Positions 26,001 to 37,090 are shown, counted from the first letter of the stretch. The stretch: 64,000 nucleotides of DNA from Symbiodinium natans (GCA_905221605.1 CAJNDS010000391.1:681440-745439); one strand, 5' to 3'. The notes: a model not told the origin generated them from the sequence alone. Numbers and translations are program-made.

Positions 26001-28731
26001 ACAGTCCTTCATAGGGATTAGAAGAGGGGGTACAGAGGGGGTACTATAATCCCTGTTAAGGGCTGTTAGTACAAGGGTGAACATCCCAACCCTAAGCCCT
26101 AAACCCTAAATCCTAAGCCTAAACCTTCAGCCCCCAAGCTTAGGGTTTAAGGTGTAGGGATGCCAAGAGGGTTGAGGGTTTCGGGAATTTAGGGTTTCAG
26201 GGCTCCAAGGGTCGCGGGGTCAAAAAGGGCTTTAAGGGTTTAGGGTTTCGGGGCTGTAGGGGTTTTAGGGGCTTTAGGGGTTGAGGTTTAGGGTTGTTTG
26301 ACTGAGGTTCATTCAGAGTTTTAGGTTCATAGGCCTAGAAACTAGGAGAAACACGCTCTCATCGTAGTCCTGCCTTCGAGGAGCACCACTTTGCAGGCCC
26401 TTAGACAACCGGACCCCAGACTCGATGTGCATTCTTGCAAGTGTAGGTTTAGTTCTTAGTAGCTGAGTGAGCACACTTTACACTTTTTGGGATACTATAG
26501 TCCCCTATAGAACTGAAAGTGTACACTTGTTTGGGGCTTATGAGCTCAGCAACTAAGAGTCTTAGGCTTTACGGTACAGTCCCTTAATCTGGGCCCTTAA
26601 TTGTGGAACCTTGATATAGCCCTTACATACCCTCAGCAAAACCCAAGGGCCATACTTCAGAATACTTGAAAGAAGGTAAGGGATCAAGTCAACAGGCCAT
26701 GCAACTTCCCATAGGTGTAGGGGTTTAGGAAGTTTAGGAGGTACCTGGTTCTGTACGTTCATGCAAGATTTAGGAGCTTAGGGTATGACTCAAGGTGTAA
26801 GATTTAGGCTTATGGTGTAGTTGTGTTCGGGCTGGGATTCCACCCTTACTCCTCCATGACACCAAATAGGGCAGACGCAAGTTAGGCGTGTGCAAAACTT
26901 TTTCCTTCCGAGCCCCAAAGCTACGTTTTCACTCGCTGGTTCGAAGTACTAGTTTCGATACCTAGGCTCCTGGCCAGAAACAAAGGTTTCCAGCCAACGT
27001 TTGCTTCTCTGCCTAATCTAACTCGAGCCAGGGGAGTCACTTAGGCCCCCTCCCTCTCCGAAACATTTGTTTCGAAGCAGTGTTTCCCGCGACTGCCTAA
27101 CCAACTCGAGCCAGGCGAGTTCGTCATCCCGCAATCGTCTGTTCTCCGGACATACAAACTCAAGCTACTCAAGCTAGCCGAGTTAGTTAGTGGCCCCCAA
27201 GCCCCACCCCCCGCCCCCCCCCCCAAACCTCCCCCCCGCCCAACCCCCCCAATCCCTCCTACCGCCCCCCCCCCCCCCCTCACCCCCAACCAAGAGTTTC
27301 AACTCTTTTCAAAAACTTTATAGCTCTCTCCCAGGCTCCACATCAAAGTTTAAACTCTTAGAGTCTTAGAATGAAACTTTCCAGCCTCCGCCACTTCTGA
27401 GTGGCAGTTTGGCTGGAACCCCACCCCCCCCCCCCAAAAAAAAACAACAAATAAAAAACAAAACGCCCTGAACCATTGTCGGACAGCTAGGCGCGTGGCA
27501 CAAAAAAACCTTTTGTTCGGATTATATAAAGGGAACCTCTGAGGGGTACATCCTCAGGCCCTTAGGGGTCCTGATTGGTTGAACTTCGGACGAGGACGAC
27601 GAACCCTATAGCCCTTATATTCCCTTAGAGGATGTTTCACAAGGTCAGGTGCGCTTAAGGGTCGGCGTGTATGCAAAAAGCGTATGCGTGTACATGTATA
27701 AATATATACACACATACCGCCCCTCTCGTTCTCATAAATTCACGTAGCCCTTCCTGGAAAGGTAAACTAGAAGCCCCGACATCACCTGCAACGGGGCTTG
27801 CCAGACAGGTGATCCAACCGCTGTGGAAGCCCATGGAGGCACTGCGGTTTAGGGTTTTGGGTGCCGACACGGGCTCACCTGCATGAAAAGATGATCCAGC
27901 CGTGCTAAGCTGCACACCCTTGCATAGCCTCGGAATGCTTTGGCGTCTGTCAGCCTCTTCTGGCGCACCCAGACTGACGTAGAAACCCGAAGCTGTTTCG
28001 ACGCGGTTCTTGCACCTACTTTCAGGATGCGTCGTCAGGGCGCTGGCCAAACAAACCTTACCTGAAATACTTGAAGTTCCAAATCACCCAGCATCCCAAC
28101 CCCCAACTCCCCAAAACATTCGCGATCAGGAGCTGCTGGCCCAAAAAGGCCGCCCGGCCAACCTCTTCCTGCAGCGCAACATGCGGGTCCGCCTGGGCAG
28201 CAAGGGGCTTGAGGTCAAAAAATGGGGGTTCGGCAATGATGGGGCAGAATCAAGTGGGTAGATGAGTCCGGCGGTATCGACATAGGGTTTACAGGTTGTT
28301 AGGCAAAGGGTTTAGGGTTCAGAGATCCTCATCACTAAGCGCTAGACCCTGGAGGGCGGCGGGGCCAGCTAGGCGGGGCCGGACAAATTGCCTCAATCAG
28401 GCCCTGTGCCTATTATATCGCTCCTTACCCCCTACACACTACACCCTAAACCCGACACCCTAAACCTGAAACCCTAAACCCTACACTTGAAACCCGACAC
28501 CCTAAACCTTGATCCCGAAACCCGAAACACAACCCTAAATTAAACCTTAAAATCCTAGACCCTGAACTTAAACCCCTACACCCTAAACTGCATCCCTCAA
28601 CCCTAAACCCTAATCCCTAAACTTAAAACCCTGCACCCTCAACCCTAACCCAGCAGGCGTGGCAGGAGCAGATCGAAGCGGAGAAATTGCAGGAGAGCTC
28701 CCGCCAAAAGCCACTCGCAGCACAACTCTAG
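17090..28731 (+). CDS. Class I cyclic-nucleotide phosphodiesterase (catalytic domain, partial gene model)
   Basis: Hydrolyses cAMP and/or cGMP. Exons found: 17090-17123 with PYHNSTHAAE (the catalytic YHN..H motif); 19122-19259 with VLVAAAIHDIGHPATNN (metal-binding HD..HP..NN; its 5' part is less certain); a 30-nt exon 19819-19848, DFLIKTKSPL; 20625 to about 20690, ALRYHDTSILENFHLATAF; about 21555-21636, RRRVVDIVLA; 23542-23621, DMSRLVERN; 24304 to about 24385, YIVHMADVGHPFRP (second metal-ligand Asp); 25046 to about 25136, QGDREKELGLTPIASL; about 27770-27846, QVIQPLWKPMEAL; 28130-28186, ELLAQKGRPANLFLQRNMR; terminal 28657-28731, AWQEQIEAEKLQESS, ending TAG. The order matches PDEase_I domains throughout. 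At least one exon is missing between 17123 and 19122 and one between 27846 and 28130; the N terminus is not identified, so any regulatory domain is unknown. Donors are mixed (GC at 17124 and 19849; GT at 19260, 23622, 27847, 28187; GA at 21637). The GT donors at 23622 and 27847 are the first bases of GTTTAGGG repeats. Introns carry MITE-A and MITE-B copies. All recognisable catalytic motifs are intact, so it is probably functional. Confidence 0.85.
17595..17690. repeat. Fold-back element, ATTCAACAT family, copy 2
   Basis: Left end gaattcaacattgacagg, right end ccaaggggtatgttgaataa. Central accccttaatctctttttaaggggt-like dyad. Related to 7772-7858. Sits in a phosphodiesterase intron immediately upstream of MITE-B copy 1. 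Confidence 0.55.
17688..17839. repeat. MITE-B copy 1 (CTTGGAGGTTCATG fold-back)
   Basis: About 150 bp; left terminal repeat acttggaggttcatgatact, right terminal repeat taccatgaacctccaagtag. Internal arms contain tataacagtacttgtaactg and ttataagtacagttttag. This copy has an uninterrupted right end (gaacctccaag) and serves as the empty-site reference for the telomeric insert in copy 2. Confidence 0.92.
19881..19981. repeat. MITE-A copy 2
   Basis: Left end tggggatgttcccccttcta, right end aaggggggaacatcccaa-like. Lies in the phosphodiesterase intron just downstream of the 30-nt exon. Confidence 0.85.
22961..23106. repeat. MITE-A copy 3 plus an adjacent partial right half
   Basis: 22961-23058 is a full copy (ttgggatgttcccccttatg to aaggggaaacatcccagg). 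It is followed at once by a second right-end fragment (about 23060-23105, attaaggcccgttatagtgc then aaggggaaacatccca), so the right half is duplicated in tandem. In a phosphodiesterase intron. Confidence 0.85.
25688..25843. repeat. (TA)n/(TATG)n and (AAAC)n microsatellites
   Basis: A TA/TATG-rich stretch followed by about twelve AAAC repeats (25792-25843). Open frames on both strands here (hydrophobic Tyr/Ile-rich, or Thr-Asn-Lys repeats) are artefacts. Confidence 0.95.
25979..26090. repeat. MITE-A copy 4
   Basis: Left end gctgggatgctcccccttac, right end acaagggtgaacatcccaac. The centre carries a duplicated gagggggtac. Located in the intron between the QGDREKELGL and PLWKPME exons of the phosphodiesterase gene. 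Confidence 0.88.
26455..26567. repeat. Fold-back element with TACACTTT arms
   Basis: ttcttagtagctgagtgagc on the left pairs with gagctcagcaactaagag on the right; internal arms are ctttacactttttg and gaaagtgtacacttg around a ctatagtcccctatag core. Single copy in the window, but of the same architecture as the MITE families. Confidence 0.7.
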
Positions 28732-30011
28732 GCCGTACAAGATATCTGGTCCAGGGTTTATTGTAAGGGGTTTAGGGTTTAGGGTTTAGGGTTTACTATC
28801 GTCCCTAGACAGTGTCTAAATCCTGGGCCCGACATACTTTGGGGCCCAGACTCTTCACACATGGGCTCAAGAAGGCTCAGGGTTTGGGATGGGTCTCCTG
28901 CAGTTTGGGGCGTTTGCGGGTGTTGGGTTTTTGGGGGGTCCCTTGTTTTGTACGGTGAGTCCTAGCCCCAAACCCTAAACCCTAAACCCTATAGGGCTTA
29001 AAGGATTTAGGGCGCCGTGGCAGTTTGGCAGCGTTTTCCCCCCAATCGGCATGTGGGCTTTGGGGCCCCCGAGGTGGCGCGTGCTCGTATCTTCGGGTGT
29101 GTGTTAACATGCTGAGCAAACCGAGAGGGTTTAGGGTTTAGGTTTTAGGGTTTAGGGTGAGCAAACCGAGAGGAGTGCCCTGAACAGCCTGAACCCCCTA
29201 CTCTTGGTAGCCCAGTGGTGCCCTTTACCCTTTTTGTTCTGGTTATGGGTTCCCGTACAAAATCACCAAACCACAAAAGGGTGACCTTATTATTATTATA
29301 TGGATACTAAGTACTAAGAGCCCTTCTTTCGCCTAAACCCTAAACCCTAAGCCCTAAGCCCTAAGCCCTAAACCCTAAACCCTAAACCCTATCCCTAAAC
29401 TCTAAACCCTAAACCCTAAGCCCTAAACCCTAAACCTTAAACCCTGATCCCTGAACCCTGAACCCTAAACCCTAAACCCGACCCTAAACCCTAAACCTAA
29501 ACCCTAAGCCCTTCTTTCCGCCACCCATGAAGCTCTGGTCGAGCCAAGGCAGGTAGCTGAGCGCAAGTCAGTCTGACGTTTTGCCGCCGTGATCTGGGCT
29601 TTTCAGAGGCGCTCACCGGACATGCGTTTGAGGTGGCAAGCTCACATCAACTTTATATACTTAGGGTTTAGGGTTTTAGGGTTTAGGGTTTGAAGCCCAG
29701 CTAAACCCCAATAAGACCCAAGTTGCTTCGGCTCTGCCAGGCAAAAAAAGGCCGGAACTCCTGCGCTAAAGGGATCTTTGCCTTCAGGACGCTTGAGTTT
29801 CGTGGTGTTCCGGCTGCCAAAGGGAGTGCCAGCCCCAAGAACTGAGGTTACTTCATGTGATGTTTGTTGGCATGCGTTTGGTCCGTTCTTCAGTTCTTCC
29901 CCTAAACCCAACCCTAAACCCTAGACCCTGGACCCGAAACCCTCAACCCTGCTACAACATGGCGATTGTACACGGTTCTCGATGGTGAAGCTGCGCGCAC
30001 ATAAATCCCAG
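28732..30011. other. Region after the phosphodiesterase stop with telomeric blocks
   Basis: No exon recognised. Contains TTTAGGG repeats just after the stop, a CCCTAAA/CCCTAAG block at 29333-29515 and a MITE-C copy at 29203-29300. An insert of 29 bp of telomere-like sequence at 29129-29157 lies between two copies of tgagcaaaccgagagg. Confidence 0.6.
29203..29300. repeat. MITE-C copy 1 (CTTGGTAGCCC family)
   Basis: Begins cttggtagcccagtggtgcc and contains ccctttttgttctgg and aaaagggtgacc, matching the copies at 42998-43078 and 53672-53780. The right terminal repeat is degraded. Confidence 0.65.
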
Positions 30012-30081
30012 TGACGGGCCCGCCGACCCTGAAGAGGGTTTGGCCACGCTGCTGCTGGATTTCTACAAAGACGGTCAGAGG
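30012..30081 (+). CDS. Candidate exon, protein unknown
   Basis: Between acceptor AATCCCAG and a donor GTTTGGGG (a degenerate telomere word), the frame encodes DGPADPEEGLATLLLDFYKD. Coding-like composition and the same splice style as the resolved genes. Possibly an early exon of the gene that ends at 43498. Confidence 0.42.
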
Positions 30082-30771
30082 GTTTGGGGTTTGGGGTTTA
30101 GTTTTTAGGGCTTAGGGTTTGGGAGTATTGGGAGTAAGCAAGCTTTCTCAATTTTCTCAGAAGCCTCAGGAACCCTGAACCAGCCGCTGAGATAGGCATT
30201 GGTTTCGGATTTGGGGGGTTTCTGTTCAGGCTCCATTGCACTAAATCCCAAACCCTAAGCCCTAAACCCTAACCCTAAACCCTAAACCCTAAACCCTAAA
30301 CCCTAAACCCTAAACCCAAACCCTAAACCCTAAACCCTAAACCCAAACCCCAAACCCCAAACCATTAAGCCTCAGCAGGCTGCAGCGTGACCTGATGCAG
30401 AGTTTAGCGCTGTTTGGCAGCTGTAGGCCTAGGACAGATCAGGGACTCGCGCTCGGGGCAACATGATCTGCAATGCAACTGTTTAGGGTTTTAGGGAAAA
30501 GGGTTTAGGGTTTAGGGTTTAGGATTTAGGGTTTAGGGTTTAGGGTTTTAGGGTTTTAGGGTTTAGGGTGGTCTTCTTGTTTTGTTTTTTTGATAGCTAG
30601 CTACACACGGATGCTTGAATAGACATGCGATTCGGAGGGAGAGAGATGAGATGTCGTCTCTTGAATTCCAGCATCAGTTTTATGATGATCAACCAGATGC
30701 CGAAAGGCACGCGGGAAATCATGACTGCCGACCAGCAGGGGTTCCGGATTGGGCCATTTGTGTTTAGGCCG

Positions 30772-30868
30772 ACTATTTGCTTAAGATGATGAGTATTTTT
30801 CTTTAAAAATGTTAATACAGGGACTAATATCCTAAGTTTTGGGGGTTTTTTAAGCAAGTAGTAGAGGC
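30772..30868. repeat. MITE-D copy 1 (CTACTTGCTTAAGA family)
   Basis: Left end ctatttgcttaagatgatga, right end ttttttaagcaagtagtag. Related copies lie at 33986, 50995 and 54530. Confidence 0.7.
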
Positions 30869-32350
30869 TCAACACGAAAATCTGCATGCTGATGCCCCAT
30901 ACCTCTCGCATTTTGAGTTTGGGGGACGGGCTACGTGCTTGTGCAGAGACGCCGAAAGATCTGCACTGAGTCCGGGACCCTCGCAAAGGTGCTTAGTGCC
31001 CGTTGCAGACATCCGCCACTCTCAGAGTTCAGTCTGTTTTCATGTGGCATGCGTCCGTGCCTCTGGCAGTACCGACCACTAGACCGCATGAGCTGGGCCT
31101 CAACGACGACCTCTAGATCCCAAAAAAGCCGTAACTGGGGTTCGGGGTACTATACTGTAACATTTAATTTTGGGTTCTGGGTTCCCTATGTTAGCTACTT
31201 TTTACCCTTTTCCTACATGTATATACTTGTTTTCCAGGGTCTACTCCAAAGTAGGGGTAACCAAGAATCCCGAAGGCAACCGGCGCCCGACGCCTGACTG
31301 CTTTTGGGGGGGGATCTGGAGCCACACAGGGTGATGATTTCTTCTTCACAGGAGACATGCAGTGTTTAACCCCTCCGCCGCTTGGGGGTTTAGGGTTTAG
31401 GGTTTAGGGTTTAGGGTTTAGGGTTTAGGGTTACAACCGGAAAGCAAACGAAGGCCTGAAGCGTCGGAACCTTCACAGTTTCTGAATATAGGGCACCAAC
31501 GCCCTAGTCATTCCTACTGTGTGATTGTTGAGCCCTAAACCCTGAACCCTAAACCCTACGCCCGAATTCTTGCCACTGCCAAGCTCAATTTTCGCAGACG
31601 CCCTCCGAGCAACTCTTCTGGAGGTCGCAGAGGTCGGGTAGCCTGGGGCGTTTTTCTGGGTTGTGCTTTCGGAGAATTTTGATTCCCTCCTTTCTTTATA
31701 AGGGAACCTATTCATAAGCAATTTGCAACGCGCTTAAAGCACAACTCAGTTTTTTTTCCGTCCATGGACTTCATGTCCGAATAGCCCCTAAGATGGTCCC
31801 AACGAACCACAAGGGGGGCTTCGGACATCCGCTGGAGACGCTTTCTCAGAAAGCTGCCTCTTGCGGCTTTAGAAACCAGTGGGTGCCCCCTAGCACCCTA
31901 AACCCCGAACCATGGGGTCAGCAAAACCCTAAACCCTAAACCCCCAACAGCAGGCCTAAACAATCGCCTCGCGTGGCTTGTCCGTGAGCGATGAAGACCC
32001 CGAAAACCTCAAAAGTCTTCAAAGGCCTATGTGCCTTCTACTGTTGAAGCGAGTGGCAAGTGCGCTTGCCAAAGCACCGTCGACTTCGTATCAGGGTGCG
32101 CATCAAGGAATTTCAGCAGCGGATTCGAGGGTTCTAGGGTTGAGGCCACAGGCTTCGGTTCTTGGTACCCTTTAAGGGTAGACAGGCGACAGACGTGTGG
32201 TCAACAAAAAATGGCGTTTCCACTGCTCAGACGGAGAACGCTTGGCAGCTCTTGCATAGGCCTCGTTCCGCAAAGGAAGGGCTGGCTAGAAGGAAGTAGA
32301 CGCGTCATCAGTTGTGCGACAAAAGGAGCGACCACGGGGTTTATGAGAAT

Positions 32351-32500
32351 ACTTGGAGGTTCATGGTACTTATGAACCAGCTATAACTGTACTTATAACC
32401 ATATTAGGGCACTTAAGGGGCTTACAAGTGGGTTATAAGTACAGTTGTAGTTGGTTAATTTGTACCATGAACCCTAAACCCTAAACGAACCTCCAAGTAG
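32351..32500. repeat. MITE-B copy 2, interrupted by a telomeric insert
   Basis: Left end acttggaggttcatggtact; the right end reads taccatgaac, then cctaaaccctaaac with a repeated gaac, then ctccaagtag. Compared with copies 1 and 3, which read straight through as accatgaacctccaagtag, 18 bp (32473-32490) have been inserted with a 4-bp gaac duplication. Confidence 0.92.
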
Positions 32501-32954
32501 GGGTACCTTCTTTGGCGTCCCTTATTATCGTAAACCCCCATCTGCCTTTCGGAGCCTTGCATGTCACAGGGTTTAGGGTTTAGGGTTTAGGGTTTAGGGT
32601 TTAGGGTTTAGGGTTTAGGGTTAGTTTAGGGCTTAGGGTTTAGGGTTTAGGGCCTAGGGTTTAGGGTTTACCCCTGGTACTTCGCAATTTCATGTACTGG
32701 CGACCATACGAGCAGAAGCGCGCAACACCAAAGAACAGCCAGGACCCTATAGCTTCCCTAGCCATCGCCTAGGTCCTGCAGTGAGTTTCATGTTGCTTTG
32801 TGGTCTGTTGCGTTGCAAATCTGGGGTGGTCGGAGTATGGCCCTAAACCCTAAACCCTAAACCCTAAACCCTAAACCCTAAACCGGCTTGGGCTCTCAGT
32901 GCAAGCGGAGGGGTTTAGGAGCTATCGGAAGAAGTCAGTGTCTTGCGGGGGAAC

Positions 32955-33057
32955 CAAATGGGGGTTCACGATGCTAGGGATACTGTACCCGAATGGGTCC
33001 TTTTTATACGGGGATCCTACTGTTTGGGGGTCTATATTAGGGGTCCCCTATTTTCAG
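32955..33057. repeat. Dispersed repeat, GGGGTTYACGATG family, copy 1
   Basis: gggggttcacgatgctaggg ... gggtcctttttatacgggg ... tgtttgggggtctatattag ... gtcccctattttc. Similar blocks occur at 63076-63170 and 63565-63668. No coding content supported. Confidence 0.6.
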
Positions 33058-33329
33058 ATAAACAGGCCCATAAGAATGGGGATGAAGTCCAGAACATAGA
33101 CTCGTGCATTGAACAACAGGCAAAGTTCGCGAGCTGGACTTGTTCCGGGTGGCTGGTGTGGGGCTCAGAGGAAAAACGATTTCGGTTTACTTGTGCTGGC
33201 TGTCCTGATGGGAAGCATGCATCGTTCACAACGCACATTTAGTTGGGGAACATCCCCCCTATACTGGAAGTCCTTAATTGGTGGCGATGTCAAGGCTTCT
33301 ACAACTGCCGCAACCGCATAGTATAGGAG

Positions 33330-33425
33330 TCGGAATAATTGCCAATAGTATGCTCCCTTATAATGATACTACAATTTATAACAGCCTCCAAAACCCTATT
33401 CTAACTATTCAGGTTCCTACATTAC
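33330..33425. repeat. Dispersed repeat, CTATTCTAACTATTCAGG family, copy 1
   Basis: gagtcggaataattgcc ... ctcccttataatgatac ... ccctattctaactattcagg. Related to 52862-52990 and 56780-56855. Probably another short non-autonomous element. Confidence 0.5.
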
Positions 33426-34246
33426 TGCAAGATGCTGGAAGCGGATGTTCGTTGATACCTGGGGCGGGTGGTAGGTGCTTGCGAAAAACAAGCCGGGGGC
33501 CAGGGGTGCAAGAATGTTGGGTTCCGTTTTAGGTGATGCATTATGTCGAAGCTGTTTTTCGGTTGGTTTGCACAGGCTGTACATCTCAGCTGTGCAGGCG
33601 AAGGGATAAGAGCCCCAAAGCAGAAAACCACAAAGTTAAGGCTTAGGGCTGAGGACGTTCGGCCGGGGGTTTTGGAGTTTGTCATCGTGGTTGTTCTGAT
33701 TCCAGGAGAAGGGAACCCCTAAACCCTAAACCCTAAACCCCGTTGTGCCCAGGGCGCCCGGCAAACCGTTAATTCTACGGTTTGAAGGTTATGGATTTTG
33801 GGTTTAGGGTTTAGAGTTTTGGGTTTAGGGTTTAGGGTTGGTTTTGAATACCACCAAGAGTACTCAAGCTAATAGATAGTAGATTCCAAAATGTATTTTG
33901 GGGGGTTTCCTGAGGAGAGGAATTAGGGTTTTTTTGTGGACTGGGGTCGGACTCACACTAAACCTTACCTTAAAAGCGCTATACACCCTACTTGCTTAAG
34001 ATCCTCCCCCCCCCCCCCAACAAAAAAGATAGCACTCCCTACATAACCCTTATTAAGGAAGAATACTCTTGATCTTTTTTGGGTGTGTTCTTCCGAAAAC
34101 CGAAAACCCTAAACCCTAAACCCTAAACCTAATCCCTAGACGAAATGGGTGGATGTACCCACCCTTCCACACACAGAACCGGCCAAGGCGATGATGAGGA
34201 GGAAGCCGAAGGAATGCTCTTAGGCCCGTGGCTCGCTGATCCTTTC

Positions 34247-34380
34247 CTTAGGGTTTAGGGTTTAGGGTTTAGGGTTTAGGGTTTAGGGTTTAGGGTTTAG
34301 GGTTTAGGGTTTAGGGTTTAGGGTTTAGGGTTTAGGGTTTAGGGTTTAGGGTTTAGGGTTTAGGGTTTAGGGTTTAGGGT
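34247..34380. repeat. Long TTTAGGG array
   Basis: About 19 near-perfect TTTAGGG copies, one of the longest uninterrupted heptamer arrays in the window. Followed within 70 bp by MITE-A copy 5. Confidence 0.95.
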
Positions 34381-34445
34381 TGGGATGCGTTGAGATCCGC
34401 AACTTACATCCCCGGCCGACTGCCCCAAGCCCGGATGCAAAAGGG

Positions 34446-34561
34446 TTGGGATGTTCCCCCTTATACTAATCGTCCTGAATAGGGATTAAGTACCCCCTAT
34501 TATAATGTACCCCCTATTGTCATCCCTACTAAGGGCTGTTAGCACAAGCGGGAACATCCCC
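34446..34561. repeat. MITE-A copy 5
   Basis: Left end ttgggatgttcccccttata, right end acaagcgggaacatccccag. The centre has a duplicated taccccctatt block. Confidence 0.88.
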
Positions 34562-34828
34562 AGTAGGGTTAACCTAGCACAGCAAGCATTGCAGGGTTAA
34601 CTTGGTGGTTTGCCTCCTTGATATCATGTGGTGGTTGCTCTTGGCTAGGGCTTTCTGTGAGAGACTTATGAAAAGCATTCCCACCCAGACGGGTTGCCCT
34701 CATTTACTGGCTTTGAATTAACGGGGTGCCACAGGAGGGGCCCCAAACCCTAAACCCTAAACCCTAAACCCTAAACCCTAAACCTTAAACCCTAAACCCT
34801 AAACCCTAAACCTTCCCTAAACCCTGAG

Positions 34829-34919
34829 GGATCAGTCTTGCCTCTGGCCCCATTGCCGGCGAAGGCTTCTACCCTCGCGACCTTGACCCGAGGAAGGCTT
34901 TGAGAGGCGCCGTGCTTCG
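34829..34919 (+). CDS. Candidate exon, protein unknown
   Basis: After acceptor CCCTGAG the frame encodes SGPIAGEGFYPRDLDPRKAL and continues RGAVLRG. The acceptor lies directly after CCCTAAACCC repeats. Not recognised. Candidate member of the 30-43.5 kb gene. Confidence 0.4.
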
Positions 34920-35726
34920 AGGGCCTTGGGGGGGGGTGCTCTGGGACTGATTCAGGTTTGGGGTTTAGGGTTTAGGGTTTAGGGTTTAGGGTTTAGGGTG
35001 GCCCTAAACCCTGAAGCCTGAAATCTAGATACAGAGACAGCGCCGAGTTAAACCCTAAACCCAAAACCGTAAACCCCCTACAGAACCCTAAACCCTGAAC
35101 CCAAAAGATACACAACATGTTCAAGAGGAGGACGGGTATGATGATATCTATTTCTTCCCAAAGGCTTGGTTGAGGGTTTATGTTGGGTATCGTTTTGGTT
35201 TGGGGCGTGGGACGGTGGAATCCCATGACTCCTTTATGCTTGGTGGTGTGGGCTTTCAAAGGTAAAGTCCCAACTACCGAAACCAAGCATGGAGTTGAGG
35301 GTTTAGGGCCCCGGCCCTCTTCCCCCCACCCCCCACCCACAACTCTCACTTGTCTTCCGAAGTGCTTTGCGTCAGAAATCTTGACTTTTCGGATGCTTCC
35401 CATCTGCAACGCGACGTGAAACTGCTGGATCGCTTGTCCCCCCCTAAACCCCAAACCCTAGACCCTAGACCCTAAACCCTAAACCCTAAACCCCAAACCC
35501 CAAACCCCTAAACCAAACCATGGAAGCCCTGGACCCCGCCCAAACCTGCACCGCGCCGAGCTTGAATCCGAGTGTCCCAGTTGGAACCTGGAATCCGGGA
35601 AGCTGCTTCTTAGTCTCTAAGACCCAAAGCCTGACCCCAAAATACCTGAATCTCAATCAAACTTAATCTCAATAAAACTGATTAGCCTTTATAAGCCCCT
35701 GTCCCAGCTGGAAAAGCAAGAGCGAG

Positions 35727-35789
35727 CCCAGAGGCTTGATCACCCTAAACCCTAAACCCTAAACCCCAAACCCCAGAGGCTTGATCACC
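35727..35789. repeat. Telomeric insert flanked by an 18-bp direct repeat
   Basis: cccagaggcttgatcacc occurs at 35727-35744 and again, identical, at 35772-35789. The 27 bp between them are CCCTAAA-type repeats. The surrounding sequence may be coding (GAAAAGCAAGAGCGAGCC upstream gives EKQERA). Confidence 0.95.
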
Positions 35790-36582
35790 AGGGCGCGCAC
35801 GAAGCAGGAGAAGGCGAATGCCGAGGTCCGGCACCCCAAGACCTCAAACCCTAAACCCAAAAGGCTGCTTAGGTTTAGGGTTTAGGGTTTCGGGCTTAGG
35901 GTTTCGGGTACCCGCAAGGAGTCCAGCTGCAACAGCTATGCGGGAGGGGAAAAAACCCTGAACCCTAGGCGGGGGAGTGGGAAGAGCAAACAAACCAAGG
36001 GATTTGAGAGGAAGAAGGGGAGCCGACGGCATGTCGGCCTAAAGGCTGAGGCTCGTAAGGCTTACAGTACCAGGTTTAAGGTTTAGGGTTCAGGGTGTAG
36101 GGTTTAGGGGAACTTCCAATATCCCTTAATGAAGGGCGATTCCCTAAATCATCGTAGGATCCTTTTGAATGTAGGGCCCCTCTAGTTAAGGAATAGGTTG
36201 CAGGGATCTTGGAAGGTCTGGGGGGGGCGGGGGGGGCTAAACCCTAAACCCTGAACCCCCTACACCCAGCTAGGCCATGACAGGGCCTTCAAGCCCAAGG
36301 TGACTAGCATACCCCGTAGTTAGTGTCTTTTGAAATCAGGAGTTTCCTATCTACGGACCTTAGGCATTCCAAATAATGATCTATGGAATGCTTCATTCCG
36401 AAATGCTTCAAGCAATGGTCTAGAGGCTCGGTAAACGTGCAAGTCGTGAGCACACCGGGGTCGGCCGAAGCTTCGCCAACACTCCGGGCGCTTTGCGAAG
36501 CCTCGGTTCAGGGTTTAGGGTGTAGGGCGTAGGGCGTAGGGCGTAGGGCGTAGGGCTTGGGGGTTGTTAGTCAAGCGCGCAG

Positions 36583-36649
36583 GCACGGCTGGAAGAGGTC
36601 ATGGGCCTGATCAATGAGTTCCGGACTTTGCTTCTGCAGACTGGCCAGG
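36583..36649 (+). CDS. Candidate coiled-coil exon
   Basis: Acceptor GCGCGCAG, then a frame encoding ARLEEVMGLINEFRTLLLQT and GQ, then a strong GT donor (GTGAGT). Heptad-like Leu/Ile spacing. Clean splice sites make it one of the better isolated exons in the 30-43 kb stretch. Not recognised. Confidence 0.5.
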
Positions 36650-37090
36650 GTGAGTGCCTGGCAGCTGTTCGGCTTCTGCTGGGAACCAAACAGAGGTGCA
36701 GGTATCTGCAGCTAATCTGTATAGGCTTCTTGGACGCCAAGGTTTGGGGTTTAGGGCTTGGGGTTTAGGGTTTAGGGTTTAGCGTTTAAGGATATTTCCA
36801 TTCTGAATTCTGAAGCATTGACACGGACTGGGAAGTGAGCCGACGAGCACCGAGGCTGGCCTTGGACAACATCATGCAAGTGCAGCCACCTACCCAGATA
36901 TCTTCCGATGGAATCGTAACCCTAAACCCCAAACCCTAAACCCCGCACCCCTCAACCAAAAGCTCGGAGGTTGCCCTGGCAGTTTCAGACTCTGCCCTGT
37001 CAGACGTATTCGGGTTGTGGAGATTACCTGAGGGTTTGGGAAGGAGGGTTCGACCAGGGGATCTTTTAACGAGAAAGATCGCTTTGGGCG

